A DNA stretch of 64,000 nt from Astropecten irregularis (lineage: Eukaryota; Echinodermata; Asteroidea; Paxillosida; Astropectinidae): the NCBI GenBank assembly GCA_963971285.1, contig OZ020252.1, positions 16,281,662-16,345,661 of the forward strand. The letters run 5' to 3'. This document shows, in pieces, positions 20,301 to 30,528 of this stretch. Position numbers and translations under genes: made by a program. A model generated the notes under the pieces. It saw nothing but the letters and a program-made list of their open reading frames with translations. It made no database searches and was not told the DNA's origin. Position 1 is the stretch's first letter; every line of letters begins with the position of its first letter.

Positions 20301-23300
20301 CTGAAGTGGGATTTGAACCTGTGACATCTTGAGGTAGAAGGGTCAAATACCATTTCAGTCAATTTTCCATGTTTACCTTTCAATGGCTTTTTTTCATATT
20401 AATGTAGAACGTTTGATTAAGTAGGTTTTATTTAGTAGGGCTGAAGAGACAACTTGGCTCTATAACAGTGTACTGGTAATTTGTTTTCCCCTCAGATGTT
20501 GTATTTGGAAATCCTACCTTTGTTTTCAATGAGGATGCGATTGATCTCACTGCCTCTCTCGTGCTTGAACTCCTCGAAGGCCACGGTACGTAGAGGAGGG
20601 GTGCTGGCCCGTGGGGGCTGGGGTAGCTCAGGGAGGGGTCCGCCCGAGCCCGCTGCTGATGCCGTCTCGGCCCGGACTGCTGAATCTCTCGTGTCCAGGG
20701 GTATTTGCCGGGTAGGAGAAGACTGCTCGGTCGGGTGATTGCTGGGGACGGGACTCGCTGCACCTTGTGCAACTCTTGCAGGTTGTGGACTGTAAACAAA
20801 AGCAAAAACAAAGAGAGGGCTGGTCAAAGAAAGGAAGTTCCTGGTTGTATTCGACCCTGCAAACTATAAAAGTGAATGAAGCGGGATTGGAACCTGTGAC
20901 TTCCGGAGGTCACAGGTTTGGATTCTCACTTCAGCCAATTTTAAAAGTGTTTCATTAATCAGTCAAGCTATCAATTTTTTTGCAAGAGCAGATAGTAAAT
21001 GTAATTACCTTTTCAAGAATGAATCAACATCTTAAGCTTCTATTTCAGATTTGTATAAAGTAAGGCACTTTTTACCTCAAGGAGAGAATGGTGGTGGGGC
21101 CTGACCAGTCTTAAAGTTTCTTTCCCTTAGTGCTCAGCCGTCAAACTTATTGAACTGATGTCTGCTTTGAATTCTTAGAATTACCTGGCTCTGTCCTTGC
21201 CCTTTTTGGATTTTGCCTTCTTGGCTGACACGATGGCCGAGTGGGTAGGCTTGGCAGATGAGGGCGCCACACCGAGCCCGAAACCTTGGCCGTCCACATC
21301 TCCAACGTAGGTTGCTCCTCCATTGTCATCGAACACAACACCGGCCTACAAAATATCCATCAAGCAAAATGAGTGTCACTGAACAAGAGTATAGCAACCG
21401 ACACTGCAACAAAATCTACAATCATACAGCGTTAAATAAGTCTTGTACATTGTAAATCTCTAGGTGCTAAATGCTAGGTTTTTTTTTAACCAATGTCCTA
21501 AATATTTAACATGATACCTAAACAGAGTTCGAAACGTACATTTTTAAACACAATTTTCTGATTGCAAATGCGATTAATTTTAATCTCTGGGGCGCTTTCC
21601 TAAAAATCATTCAACTTCTTGACACTTCATCTAAAAACATACAAACGACTAGCGCCCTCCTCAGTAATTTGTCAGAATGATGCGAAACAAAAGCTTCATT
21701 CTGCCTTGACGGGAATGCGAACGGTTACGGTATCTGTTTGCGTATTGGTTTCTGTGACAGAGCAAAATCTCTCTAATGTCTGACTTCCTGATGAAATGGG
21801 GAGATTGCTTTTTGATTAGAAGAGGAGGGAATAGAAATTGACGGAAGCGATGTCTCACCTTCTGGGCAGCAGCCACGGCAGCAGGATCCATCCTGTCTAT
21901 CAGCGTGTACTTCCCCCTCAGTCTCTGCTCCACGTCCAGCTCCACCTGCCCCACGATGTTCTTGAAGGAAGAGAAGACCGTCTGGATTTGCCGGACGTTG
22001 ACGATGTCCATCTCGTCGATGGCTCCGTCCAGATAGCGCCGGACCTGGCTCTGGATCTCAAGCTGTTGGGCGTCGGACAGTGGCTCATAGTTGACCTGAC
22101 TTCTGTTGGCCTGCAATGACATTGAAACAACCCTCAAACATCAAAGACAATTCCAAATCATCAGGAGTGCATGGTCGAATACCAGACTGAGTGTGGAGCT
22201 TAAGATCTCTGGTGAGTTCCATAGGATGTGGGTTCAAGCTAAGCTACGGATTTCATGATCATTGTGTCCTTGAGCGAGACACTTTGATCAATCTTAAAAG
22301 GTATTCAAATGGGTACCATTGAGGATAGATATGGTTGATGCATTTGAATCAATAACCCTTTCTGCTTAATCAGTGGTATCTTGGATTGCATACTCCACGA
22401 ATGGTCTGAGGATTGTTTTAGCAGTACAGCAAGGACATGTAATGATGAAGTATCATGAGCACTGTATGGAGGGGATATGTTGAATCGTAAGTCACTAGGG
22501 CTAGGCGGGATAAGACTAAGGCTAGGGACAGGGGGGTCAGGGTAGGGATAAAGAGAGGAGTTGGAATATATGAAGGGCTAGTGATATTGAAAGGGATGAC
22601 AAATTTCACATCAATAGCCCAGGACATTTGATGAATCAAGCAATTTTCTACTCACCAGGGTGTCGTGCAGGGTTAGTTCATGCTTCAGATGCTCGATTTC
22701 CTTAGTGAGCTTCTTGACGAGCACCACCGGATCAAAGAACTCGTTGACGGCCGGCTCGATGCTGATGCCCCTCATGCGAATGGCAAAGCGCAAGGTGGAT
22801 ATCGTCTCCTCAATCTGCGGTGCCTCACCCCAAATATTAGCAATCAGGATAGTGTTGCAGTTACCGCCTGGACACAAAGAAACAAAATCACACAAATATA
22901 TTAACATACGGAAACCACACCTACAGTGGAAAACCGCTAAACTGACATATACCGAACACTGGGTAAAAGGCACATATTGGTCCATATAATTATTATCCAC
23001 CTATACAAAACAACCCCAAACCACAGCCCCGGCAGATGTTAGAACTTCAAAGTGGTTCAGAAAGGGAAAAATACCTTATTACCTAAAGGTACAGTACAGG
23101 CCTAGGATTGGTGACATGCCCAATTAGAAATATTCACAGATTTACGTATAACTTTCATTATATGAAGTCAATCTGCGTCTTGAACAAGGAGATACACACA
23201 TGCTAATTCAGAGAGGTCATAGTTAAAGAAAAACCTGGTGCAGCCATCGCCTCCCGAGATGGAAGGAGGCCGACGACAACAAGTAAAAAGGATATTAGAT

Positions 23301-26300
23301 AGTGTGACTGATGCGTTAGGGACAATTGTAAAAAAATCGTACCCCAACCTTGCACAATGACCTATACACATCTGAGTTCATCTAGTTCAACTGGCATAGA
23401 GTTTTCAAGTTGAGTGATTGAGTATTGAGTTTACCGAGTGAGTCTTTGAGGGCGTGGGTGAGCTTGGTCTGTCGGTAGGGGATATGATCACGCTTCTTGT
23501 CTGCCAGGGCAATGATGGTCTGCTCCAGGAAGGTCAGTGATTTGTTGATGTACATGGCCTCGGTCTGTGTCTTGCCTTCAGACTGCATTGGAGAGAACAT
23601 AGCACTTGAAATAAATCTCAAAGGATTACAACATTCTCATGTTGTGCTTCGGGGTGCTGTGGCCTATAGTGGTCTGGTGTGCCATACTTGAGGTCTCGTG
23701 GTCAATCCACAGATTGCAGGTTCGAGTCCAGACATGGGTTAGTGGTGCTTGCATCCTCGGGCAAGACGCTTTGTCACATATTGCTCCTCTTCACCCAGGA
23801 GTAAATGGGAACCTCTGTGGGTACAGAGGTGGCTAATTTGTGTTTGATTATATAGCCTTTGTGCACTTTCAGCAGCCAGGGCTGTATACTCCCTAGGAAG
23901 TTAAGATGGTTTCAGGAATGTTAATGTAGTCTAATGACCAGGGATAATTACACACAATTGAAAATTCCTCCCCAATTGAAGATTGTAAGCACAGAATTTT
24001 CTGCTATTGTAAGCACCAATTCAATGAATATGGTAAGCAGACCCATGAAACTAGAACCAGAACACAACATACCCCTGTCTTTCCCAGCCTCTCTGAGCCG
24101 GCCAGATCCACCAAGTTGAGTTTGCTCTTCATGTACTTGGCAGTGGAGTCTGTCCGGGACCTGGACTCAACATGGACGGTGAATATGCAATGTGAACGTG
24201 AGGATGCCTGGTTCAGGGTGTGGGATGCAATGGCTCGATTGGTCTCACCCTGTCAAAATAAAAAATATTAGGAGAAATATTACACAGACAATCCATTGTT
24301 ATGCTAATAGAAATGACAATACAGTCTGCTATAGTAATTTTGATGGATATGTCTCAAAAGGAACGCAAATAAACATAGGGCTGGGAAGCGCAGTTGGTAT
24401 TCCGGTTGCTGGTTCGAATCCCGCTCCAGTAAATTTGTCTTTGTTCAATTTTCAATGAAATTTGTTTTTACCTTTTGAACAATAAAAAGTTGGGACATTT
24501 TTGTGTTATCAAAATAATGACCTATTTCTGAGTTGATGTTTTTGCCAAGCTTATATTTGATTGGAAATTAAAAACTTTAAGTGATGACGACACCCACAAC
24601 AACAACAACAACAACATCAATAATGATAACAACTAAAATTACAACGACAACAACAACAATGACATGAACAATTACAATGAAGACAACAACGACTGCAATG
24701 ACAACAACATCAACAATAGGGCCAATGATTTTCCGTTTCAGAAAAGGGCAAATTCCGTTTTGAAAAATCCTGAATTCCGCTTCAGGCTGAAAAAATTCCG
24801 TTTCACTTTTTTCAGCACATAAAAATGCATTAAAGAGGGTATTACATAGGTTAATTATTAACAAGCAAAGAGTCTCAGTTTCATGCTTCAATTCTGTTGT
24901 AAGGTTGGGTGGTTTTGAAAGAAATAAAAACTGATAAAACCGTGAGACCATGACTCGGTTAACCCGTAAAACCGTAAGCTCTGAACAAAAATAATAATAG
25001 GCCATACTGAATAGGGGCCTATCGCAAATTGAAATTAACAGACACAGGAACGCTACAACTTGATTCCAAAGACCACCATTCAGATTACAAAATGATCAAA
25101 CGAAAAATGAATGGACAAACAAAATAATGAATACACTTAAAATTATCCCTAATTACCGGTATAAATTCAGCGAAAACACTCGCTACATTTGACGTATGCT
25201 CGCGATCGTTTCGACTTCGAATTCACGTATCAGACCGCATGGGCAGCCATTTTGTACATCCATAGTCTTGATCCAAGATGTTCGATCGCTGTTCATCGTG
25301 CGCCCTCACACGACTGATTCACACCATCACGATTACGTACGTAAAAAAAACGCTTCTAAAGTATTGCAAGGACCAAGACAAGTCTATTAATTCCGACCGC
25401 AACAAACCATGCATCGTGCACACAGCGGAAAATCCACACGGCACACACCGCGTGGTCGCTGTGTAGGCACCGTGCGATCGAGATGTGTGTGCCGTTGAGT
25501 GAGCTCTGTTGCCCGTGTACGCTGTGTATTTTCTACCCTACAGTACGACGGTGTTCGGCGCTTTACGACCGAAAAGGTGGACTTTTCTTTCGCTTTTATT
25601 TGCATATCTCTGGGTGCCTTTTGCAGTTATTACAAAGTTCTACGATTTTCAGCATGTTGTATAATAAAATATGACTGGAAAATAAAGATTTTATGTTGTC
25701 ATCTTGAAAATCCAGTTTCCGTTTCAAGGAGCCGATTCCGCGAATTCCGTCCGTTTTCCGCGATCGCGGAAAATCAGTGGCCCTACAACAATGACAATGT
25801 CAACAACAATATCAACAACAACAACAAGATAAAAAAAACTTTTCATTGATAATATAACAGTAGCTGTGTCTTAAGAACTGACCTCAAAGAGCAGGTTCAG
25901 TGCTTCCTCCTCGTTATGGGCAAGATGCAAGGACAGCCCCTTAATGTTGACACCAAACTCATCCTCAGTGATGGTCATCATGGGCAGTCCCTGGATGGCA
26001 TCTGGCAAGGTGCTCAACAGGTCAAACATGGTCTCATTGTAGATCTCCAAGTACGAGATGCGTACGGTCACAGCTTGCTCACCACGGTCTTCTATCTCCT
26101 TGTACACCTATAAAAGGAAACAGGCAAAGTGGAAATTGGTCAACTGAAAGATTGAAGGAGCGAGTTTGGCAGCGAGGGGATGGAAGGAAGTTGAAAGACT
26201 GAGGATGTGGACAGAGCGGTGAGGAACCAAGGTGAAATGAGAGTCCTGTCAAGAAGCACTCTGCCTAAGATTATCAAGGGAAGAGGACCCGAGCAGCAGC

Positions 26301-28084
26301 CGGCGTCGTTCAGTCGTTACTTTTCTGCCGAAAGGTGAAATTTATAGAATAAACCACTGGATTGAGTCATTGGAAAGGTGAAAAAAAGATGAAAATGGAC
26401 CGGTGTGGTATTCAAACGAAATTAATCAACATTATAATATTCAATTTAAAAAGGAACAAACCTCAAAGCCGATTTTCTTAAAACTATATTTCAACGCCAT
26501 GTGGGCAAAGCGCCCTTTTGTGAAAACGTTGATGATTTGGATCATGGATTTAAATACCCTACATATGTATACTGATGTACCTGTGCAATAGCCCTTGGAA
26601 TGACACCTCTCTGCTGGTAGTTCTCAGTGGTTCCTGTCATGGTGAATGTCTTGCCTGCTCCTGTCTGTCCATAGCACATCAGGGTACCTGAGGGGTATAA
26701 AGCAAGCTAAATATTATTTCAAGATTATTTCAAGATCCTCATGGATTCGCTTGCGTACACTCAAACATATTTAATTCTGTTCCATTGAGTGGAATCCTGC
26801 GATCCCCAGGAAAACTGTATCGGTACTCTACTCAATTGAGCTATCCAGCCCTATGTTAGTGGAGTCCCAAACAGTCAATATCATCTCTGTTTGTTGGCAG
26901 TCAGAAGTCATGAAACTAGGGGCCGTCCATAAAGTACGTACGCACGAAATGCCGACTTTTTTGACCCCCTCCCCCTCTGTACGCATCGGTTACAACCCCT
27001 CCTACCCCCTTCGTGCGTACGAACTTTATGGACGGCCCCCTACTCAAATACCGTTATGTTGCGCATATCTTAAATGAATGATCCTTGGGATAAGTGTAGT
27101 GTTACGTGCAGGTTTTTATGGCTTCTGACTGCCAGATAAACAAAGATGATCGACTATTTTAGTGAACCACCAACAACATAGGGCTGATGGAGATCTCTTT
27201 TGGTAGAGCGCCTGTACCGTATTCTTGGGATCGCAGGTTCGAATCAAACTCCAGTCAATTTTTCTTTGTTCGCTTTCCAAGGTAAGAGATTTGTCTCAAT
27301 TTACCGTTGTAACCATCCAGCACCTGAGCGACCAAGTCCGAGGCCACCTCATTGTAGAGCTGGTCCTGACTGGCATTGTGTAATATTCCATCCAACTTGA
27401 ATGACCAGTCCAGCATCTGGTTGTTGACCACCCCACGCTTGGCATCCTTCTTGGCGTGCACGTTGACCGTCTTGGACCCCAGGTCAAAGTCCATCAGGTC
27501 ATGGGCAAATTTGTCCGTGGGCCGGGTACGGACGAATACATTCACTTTGCTGCTTTTCCTGCTCATGGTGAAGTCTATGGATTCTAGGCTGCACACTTTA
27601 GACTGCCATGCAAAGAAAAAGGAAAGCGATTGCTTGAAATAGGCAAAAATATCAATATTGCACAAATCAAAGCCCTGCCCTTGTTCCAAATTTACCTTGC
27701 TTATAAGTTAGTTATAACTTAAATTAAAGAGGACACTGGTCAAAACTAACATATTTTAGGTGAGTTTTTTCCTTATTATATGAATAGGTGGCCTAAATTA
27801 CACAAATGTTATCACTAACAATACAATCCCAACTTATGTCCATCTTACTGGCATTTTTAGACAATCTGAAAACCGTACATTTTACCAAAGAAATTATAAC
27901 TTTCGTTTAAGCGTTTATTATAAGCGTTTATTACCAAATCTTCCCCATAGGAGACCGGCGTTTGTGCAAGGGAACCATATTCATCCTCAATTTGGAATTC
28001 ATCATCGGACGAAAGATCCCCAGAGCTGGCCTTGAATTCAACCACAATGGGATTTGTGTATTTCTTCCCTACGACGCGTGGCAT
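17235..28084 (-). CDS. KIF9: Kinesin-like protein KIF9 (kinesin-9 family), complete
   Basis: A microtubule motor of the kinesin-9 family, which in animals acts in cilia and sperm flagella. Coding exons in transcript order: 27935-28084 (uncertain), 27305-27602, 26581-26687, 25883-26107, 24073-24249, 23435-23582, 22656-22867, 21859-22110, 21185-21345, 20518-20789, 19671-19793, 19024-19203, 18613-18719, 17855-17959, 17235-17357. Every join keeps frame. From the conserved start MSRKSSKVNVFVRTRP (ATG 27566) the product is 817 residues; as I recall it, human KIF9 is about 790. The motor has P-loop GQTGAGKT (94-101), switch I NQASSRSH (211-218) and switch II DLAGSE (246-251). The neck follows, then a Ser/Pro-rich region, the block VAFEEFKHERGSEINRI, and a coiled-coil tail with EVQYCQKLVDQCRQRL, in the same order as vertebrate KIF9. 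Confidence 0.93.
17560..17665. repeat. TTAA-MITE right-end fragment
   Basis: GTTTGTTTTTATTTCATAAC, followed by an end ACCAAAGTATGATTCTACCT with TTTAA. The same interior occurs at 36.32 and 46.55 kb. A tRNA-like SINE scrap with a reversed B box follows at about 17728-17810. Confidence 0.45.
17855..17959 (-). CDS. KIF9: KIF9 exon: tail, penultimate
   Basis: Encodes EKFERLQSQLLMENPDMAAF and HNARMQTDRR. Acceptor AACTAG, donor ACGG|GTAAAG. Confidence 0.85.
18613..18719 (-). CDS. KIF9: KIF9 exon: tail
   Basis: Encodes EFDTWYSDCFLSGDDQQ, matching the family's 'EFDIWYNESF' segment. Donor ATG|GTAAGT. Confidence 0.88.
19024..19203 (-). CDS. KIF9: KIF9 exon: coiled-coil tail
   Basis: Encodes VISEEEFQLIRKLKELKAAY and SEVQYCQKLVDQCRQRL, directly alignable by eye to vertebrate KIF9. 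Donor ACAG|GTAAGG. Confidence 0.9.
19316..19545. mobile_element. TIR element, 'ACTGGTTGGGCC' family, copy 1
   Basis: Ends TTAATACTGGTTGGGCC and its inverse GGGCTTGGCGTGACCAGTATTAA (split here as GGGCTTGGCGTGACC and AGTATTAA). About 230 bp in a KIF9 intron. A longer relative is at 37422-37743 and a half copy is near 21.1 kb. Confidence 0.5.
19671..19793 (-). CDS. KIF9: KIF9 exon: coiled-coil segment
   Basis: Encodes CRDLAKTINLTKEDIDQTRQ and further charged helix. Acceptor CACCAG, donor CAAG|GTAGGT. Confidence 0.85.
20011..20325. repeat. 37-bp minisatellite, about 8.5 units
   Basis: Imperfect tandem copies of a unit like ACTGAAGTGGGATTTGAACC followed by TGCAAACTCCATAATTA. Units differ by a few bases. 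The TTCGAACCTGC core resembles the reversed tRNA B box of the local SINE. It lies in a KIF9 intron. Confidence 0.75.
20518..20789 (-). CDS. KIF9: KIF9 exon: Ser/Pro-rich linker and FEEFK block
   Basis: A low-complexity Pro/Ser/Thr stretch (for example LPELPQPPRASTPPLRT) leads into VAFEEFKHERGSEINRI, the most conserved tail motif of the family. The exon is GC-rich compared with its introns. Confidence 0.88.
21185..21345 (-). CDS. KIF9: KIF9 exon: Gly-rich then Lys-rich linker
   Basis: Encodes DVDGQGFGLGVAPSSAK and SAKKAKSKKGKDRA. It ends in phase 2 and joins the AG to T (Ser) at 20789. Confidence 0.85.
21859..22110 (-). CDS. KIF9: KIF9 exon: post-motor block
   Basis: 84 codons including SQVRRYLDGAIDEMDIVNVR and LRGKYTLIDR, both closely matching the vertebrate KIF9 region after the neck. 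Confidence 0.9.
22196..22340 (+). repeat. tRNA-derived SINE fragment
   Basis: GATGTGGGTTCAAGCTAAG recalls a tRNA B box, followed by CCTTGAGCGAGACACTTT and AATGGGTACC, the body motifs shared with the element at 23643. Confidence 0.45.
22656..22867 (-). CDS. KIF9: KIF9 exon: end of motor and neck
   Basis: Encodes GGNCNTILIANIWGEAPQ, then ETISTLRFAIRM closing the motor, then a charged neck helix (VVLVKKLTKEIEHLKHEL). Confidence 0.9.
23435..23582 (-). CDS. KIF9: KIF9 exon: microtubule-binding helix
   Basis: Contains YINKSLTFLEQTIIALADKK, then HIPYRQTKLTHALKDSLG, the helix alpha-4/5 region that contacts tubulin. Donor CTCG|GTAAAC. Confidence 0.92.
23643..23920 (+). repeat. tRNA-derived SINE
   Basis: An A-box-like start (GTGGCCTATAGTGGTC) and B box GGTTCGAGTCC are followed by a body with CTCGGGCAAGACGCTTT, CACCCAGGAGTAAATGGG and ACAGAGGTGGC. 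It resembles a SINE body known from several marine deuterostomes. It sits in a KIF9 intron. Confidence 0.6.
24073..24249 (-). CDS. KIF9: KIF9 exon: switch I and switch II
   Basis: 59 codons with NQASSRSHCIFTVHVE (switch I) and NLVDLAGSERLGKTG (switch II), the nucleotide-sensing loops. Both are intact, so an active ATPase is expected. Confidence 0.92.
24372..24465 (+). repeat. tRNA-derived SINE, second family, truncated
   Basis: GGGCTGGGAAGCGCAGTTGG is the tRNA-like head, and GGTTCGAATCCCGCTC the B box, then a TTTGTCTTTGTTC tail. Better copies are at 27112, 40811, 44537 and 53462. Confidence 0.55.
24718..25784. mobile_element. 1067-bp hAT-like non-autonomous element inside a CAA microsatellite
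   Basis: Ends AGGGCCAATGATTTTCCG and CGGAAAATCAGTGGCCCT are inverted with one mismatch or indel. The flanking octamers TCAACAAT and ACAACAAT agree at 7 of 8 positions. CAA/CAT repeats lie on both sides (24590-24717, 25785-25830), so it split a pre-existing microsatellite. The interior has no transposase. It lies in the KIF9 intron between the exons at 25883 and 24249. Confidence 0.6.
25883..26107 (-). CDS. KIF9: KIF9 exon: central motor core
   Basis: 75 codons including VRISYLEIYNETMFDLLSTL, a hallmark kinesin strand and helix, then VNIKGLSLHL. Acceptor TTATAG, donor TTTGAG|GTCAGT. Confidence 0.92.
26581..26687 (-). CDS. KIF9: KIF9 exon: P-loop
   Basis: Encodes TLMCYGQTGAGKTFTMTGTT, the ATP-binding P-loop, then ENYQQRGVIPRAIAQ. 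Acceptor CCTCAG, donor CACAG|GTACAT. Confidence 0.92.
26825..26915 (-). repeat. SINE (second family), reversed copy
   Basis: Reads in reverse TCATGACTTCTGACTGCCA and the tRNA-like head GGGCTGGATAGCTCAATTG. It is cut on its outer side by the MITE at 26919. Confidence 0.5.
26919..27040. mobile_element. 122-bp MITE, 'GGGGCCGTCCATAAAG' type
   Basis: Long inverted ends GGGGCCGTCCATAAAGTACG and CGTACGAACTTTATGGACGG plus CCCC, with a short C-rich centre. This palindromic element type is common in invertebrate genomes. Confidence 0.7.
27112..27285 (+). repeat. tRNA-derived SINE, second family, near full length
   Basis: Begins TTTATGGCTTCTGACTGCCA, then the tRNA-like region with GGTAGAGCGCCTGTACCG and GCAGGTTCGAATC, then TTTTTCTTTGTTC. 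The segment before the tRNA-like head recurs in all copies, so it belongs to the element. Confidence 0.6.
27305..27602 (-). CDS. KIF9: KIF9 exon: motor N terminus
   Basis: Acceptor GGCAG|TCT and donor AACG|GTAAAT. It holds the conserved start (27566) and the first strands of the motor, including GVVNNQMLDWSFKLDGIL and ASQDQLYNEVA. Confidence 0.9.
27935..28084 (-). CDS. KIF9: KIF9 candidate upstream coding exon
   Basis: An open frame from MPRVVGKKYTNPIVVEF to SYGEDL, ending at donor TTTG|GTAATA. It is in frame (phase 0) with the next exon from 27602, and would add about 62 residues, an acidic extension absent from vertebrate KIF9. It could instead be untranslated, or belong to another transcript. 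Confidence 0.4.
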
Positions 28085-29068
28085 TTTAGATACCGGTGTT
28101 TTTATTCAACTCAAAAATCGTTTTATGCTAGAGAACGTATGTCTTGATAATCACGTGAATGTGAGCAAATACTGCAATGCATTTTACAAGATAAGAAATT
28201 CAAGCACCATGGTAATTTTCTGTCTGGGAAATTGACATTCGAAACACATGACATTGTGACATCACAAATAATTCAGTATTACAATGGCTATCCATGGTAA
28301 CTTCTAGGAACAGAACACTTCTGACAATAATAAATATTATGGACATCACAATGGCATTTTAGAACGCACAAAAAACGGCGCTGAATAACCAACACAAGAA
28401 CGTGGCAGCGCGTTGGGACCGCGCCGCGCCGTCCTCCGAGATCCAGCGCAGCGCGCCAACTGCTGCTCCCCCGTCATTCGCAGCGAGACGTCCCATGATG
28501 GCGGTCACCAAATTCCACTCTGGATTCAAGCTCAACCGCGAATGCACCACAATCAAGAACAACATTTTACACTCTTAAATCTTTCCTCAAAACATACATA
28601 CAACAACAAACTGGACATTCAGTGTAAGAGAAGGCAAAAATGATTACTTTTTGACGTTCACGGTATAAAGTTGGACGGCTGTCACTGCGTGAAGTTCACC
28701 TTCCGTTCGCCTTCCCGTCTCGACAGCACTCCGGACTCGGCCCCTTGCAAAACACCTTCCCGGCACCAAAGTAAGTTCACACTATCAACTTGTCTGCTAC
28801 CGTATTTCTAAATGTTCCAGGACCGAAATGTCCGCTCAAATAAAACAAAAATTCAATTTAAAAGGTCGCTTTTCTCGAAATTTAAGAAGCAACTCAGGCC
28901 ACCATGTGTGCATTACTACATACGCTTCTTCGTACAAAAAGTACCATTACCCCACGTTGTTATGATTGCACTGTGATTGTTAGGTAAAATGCGCATGCGT
29001 ACGATGTTCGGCCGATTTTTTTTTCCGTGCAGCGCGCGGGCCGCCGCGGGAGGGCGCTGTATTATGTA
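28085..29068. other. KIF9 5' flank with a GC-rich patch
   Basis: 28395-28510 is CpG-rich (GCGCGTTGGGACCGCGCCG) and 29005-29055 again (GCAGCGCGCGGGCCGCCGCG). No exon with splice support is seen. These may be promoter CpG clusters for KIF9. A 68-codon minus ORF (28565-28359) across the first patch is open but unrecognised. Confidence 0.35.
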
Positions 29069-29072
29069 CGAT

Positions 29073-29561
29073 GGGTGCACCACACTAAATAAACTCCCAT
29101 TGACCTTAGTGTAAAATCCCTCAACTTCACAGTTCAAAAAAACCCATCCAGAAGTTTCTCAGTTGTTGGTGCAATAGTGTAAATGATAGTGTGAACTCTC
29201 ATCTACCCAATTCTTTTCAATTTTTGGTTGGGTAACCGATTGGATTTTTTGCTAATTGCCCCAAGAAAAAAACACCCCCGAAATGTCCTTCTTCCGTAAC
29301 CGACTTGCTACGAGTTTTCATGAAGCAACCCTCCACGTTCAAGACAATGTAGGACCGGATTTTAAACCAAAATATCTCAAGTCTCCACAACAGGCTGAAA
29401 CACTGAACCCCCAGGTTGTCATAACCAGTCAAAACTACACAATATATTAATTGCACGACCCCCCAAATTGCATATTTAAAAAACATTTGAGCATGAGGGT
29501 ACACACATTATGATAATCAGCTTGGCGCATTGATTTTTGAGCTATTTAGTGTGGTGCATCC
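29073..29561. mobile_element. Element E, copy 1
   Basis: 489 bp with TIRs GGGTGCACCACACTAAATA and TATTTAGTGTGGTGCATCC. It carries 6 extra bases (CATGAG, near 29492) that copies 2-4 lack, and TTGGCGC where they read TCGGCGC. It is therefore the outlier copy. Confidence 0.75.
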
Positions 29562-30528
29562 TATAAGGGGGGTAAACTTTTTTAATTGGTTGTCCAATTA
29601 GGCTCAAAGTGTAGAGTTTATGACACTGAGCTCATATGTGAAAACAAAATTGAAAAATATTATTGCGTTTTTCTACGGCACGGCTTAATGTGTTAGGTCG
29701 TTGACCCGTGGTGGCCATACAAACGTGCACATTCTCCCTTATAATATTGTGTACACCCCATGGAAAGTCGGGCTCTGAATCCACATATTATTTCCTCACA
29801 AAGTTATCTTATGGCTATTTTAGGATGCAATGATGCTCAGACCATTACATATAGTTTAATTAATCAAGGCGAGGGTGTCATTTCACATGGAAAAGTGGTG
29901 TAAGGTCAGGGTTGGCCTGTTTGGTTGTGGGGGGGGGGGGCGTTTAGGCTATTCCGTGGAATATTTCTGCCCCAGTATCCATATTAAGACATAATGATGA
30001 ACTTTTTTTGGATTATTCAATGCATATTACATTTCACCAAATTTCGCTGTCCTTGAGAATAATCATTTCCCCTCTGAAAAGTGAGAAAGAGGCGATTAGG
30101 GTTGTCAGCGTGTGGGCGGGGCTTGCTAGGGTTGGGTCTAGGTCTGGAGCCCCGGCTGGGGTTAGGGTTGGAATCAGAGCGATTTAGGGTTAAGAATTGG
30201 TCTTAGGGTTGAATTTTGGGGGCTAGGTTTACAATTTAGGGGATTGGGTTGGAATTTCGGCCGGCTAGGGTTACAATTTTGGGTCTAATGGGGTTAAAAG
30301 TTGCCGGCCACCTTCGTCTAAACAAAACTCGTAGGATGTAGAAAAGACAATGTAAGTTGAGTAATACAAGGTTTTATGCGTATTAGGATTGATGTTTTCA
30401 GGAAATAATTAACAAAATCTGATTAGAAACTTGGTCTTATACAGTTTCTTTTCGTTCTCGCCTCTCACAACAGAGTGGTGGCGCTATCACAAAATGGCTA
30501 CCAATGCGCCGCCATCTTGTGACCTATA
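29562..30528. repeat. Spacer S, first copy, with G-run and TTAGGG-like motifs
   Basis: Contains a 12-base G run (29929-29940) and, at 30098-30290, many scattered TAGGGTT/TTAGGG words. Copies 2 and 3 lie at 31012-31981 and 32465-33436, with G runs of 15 (31379-31393) and 17 (32832-32848). No ORF of note. Confidence 0.7.

Noticed and set aside
24577..25005. 142-codon minus ORF rich in Val/Ile
   Set aside because: Its C-terminal half is the complement of a CAA/CAT microsatellite, and the rest is transposon end sequence.
28359..28565. 68-codon minus ORF in a CpG-rich patch near the KIF9 5' end
   Set aside because: Open frame is expected in GC-rich DNA. No domain, no convincing start or donor. 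A promoter CpG cluster is more likely.
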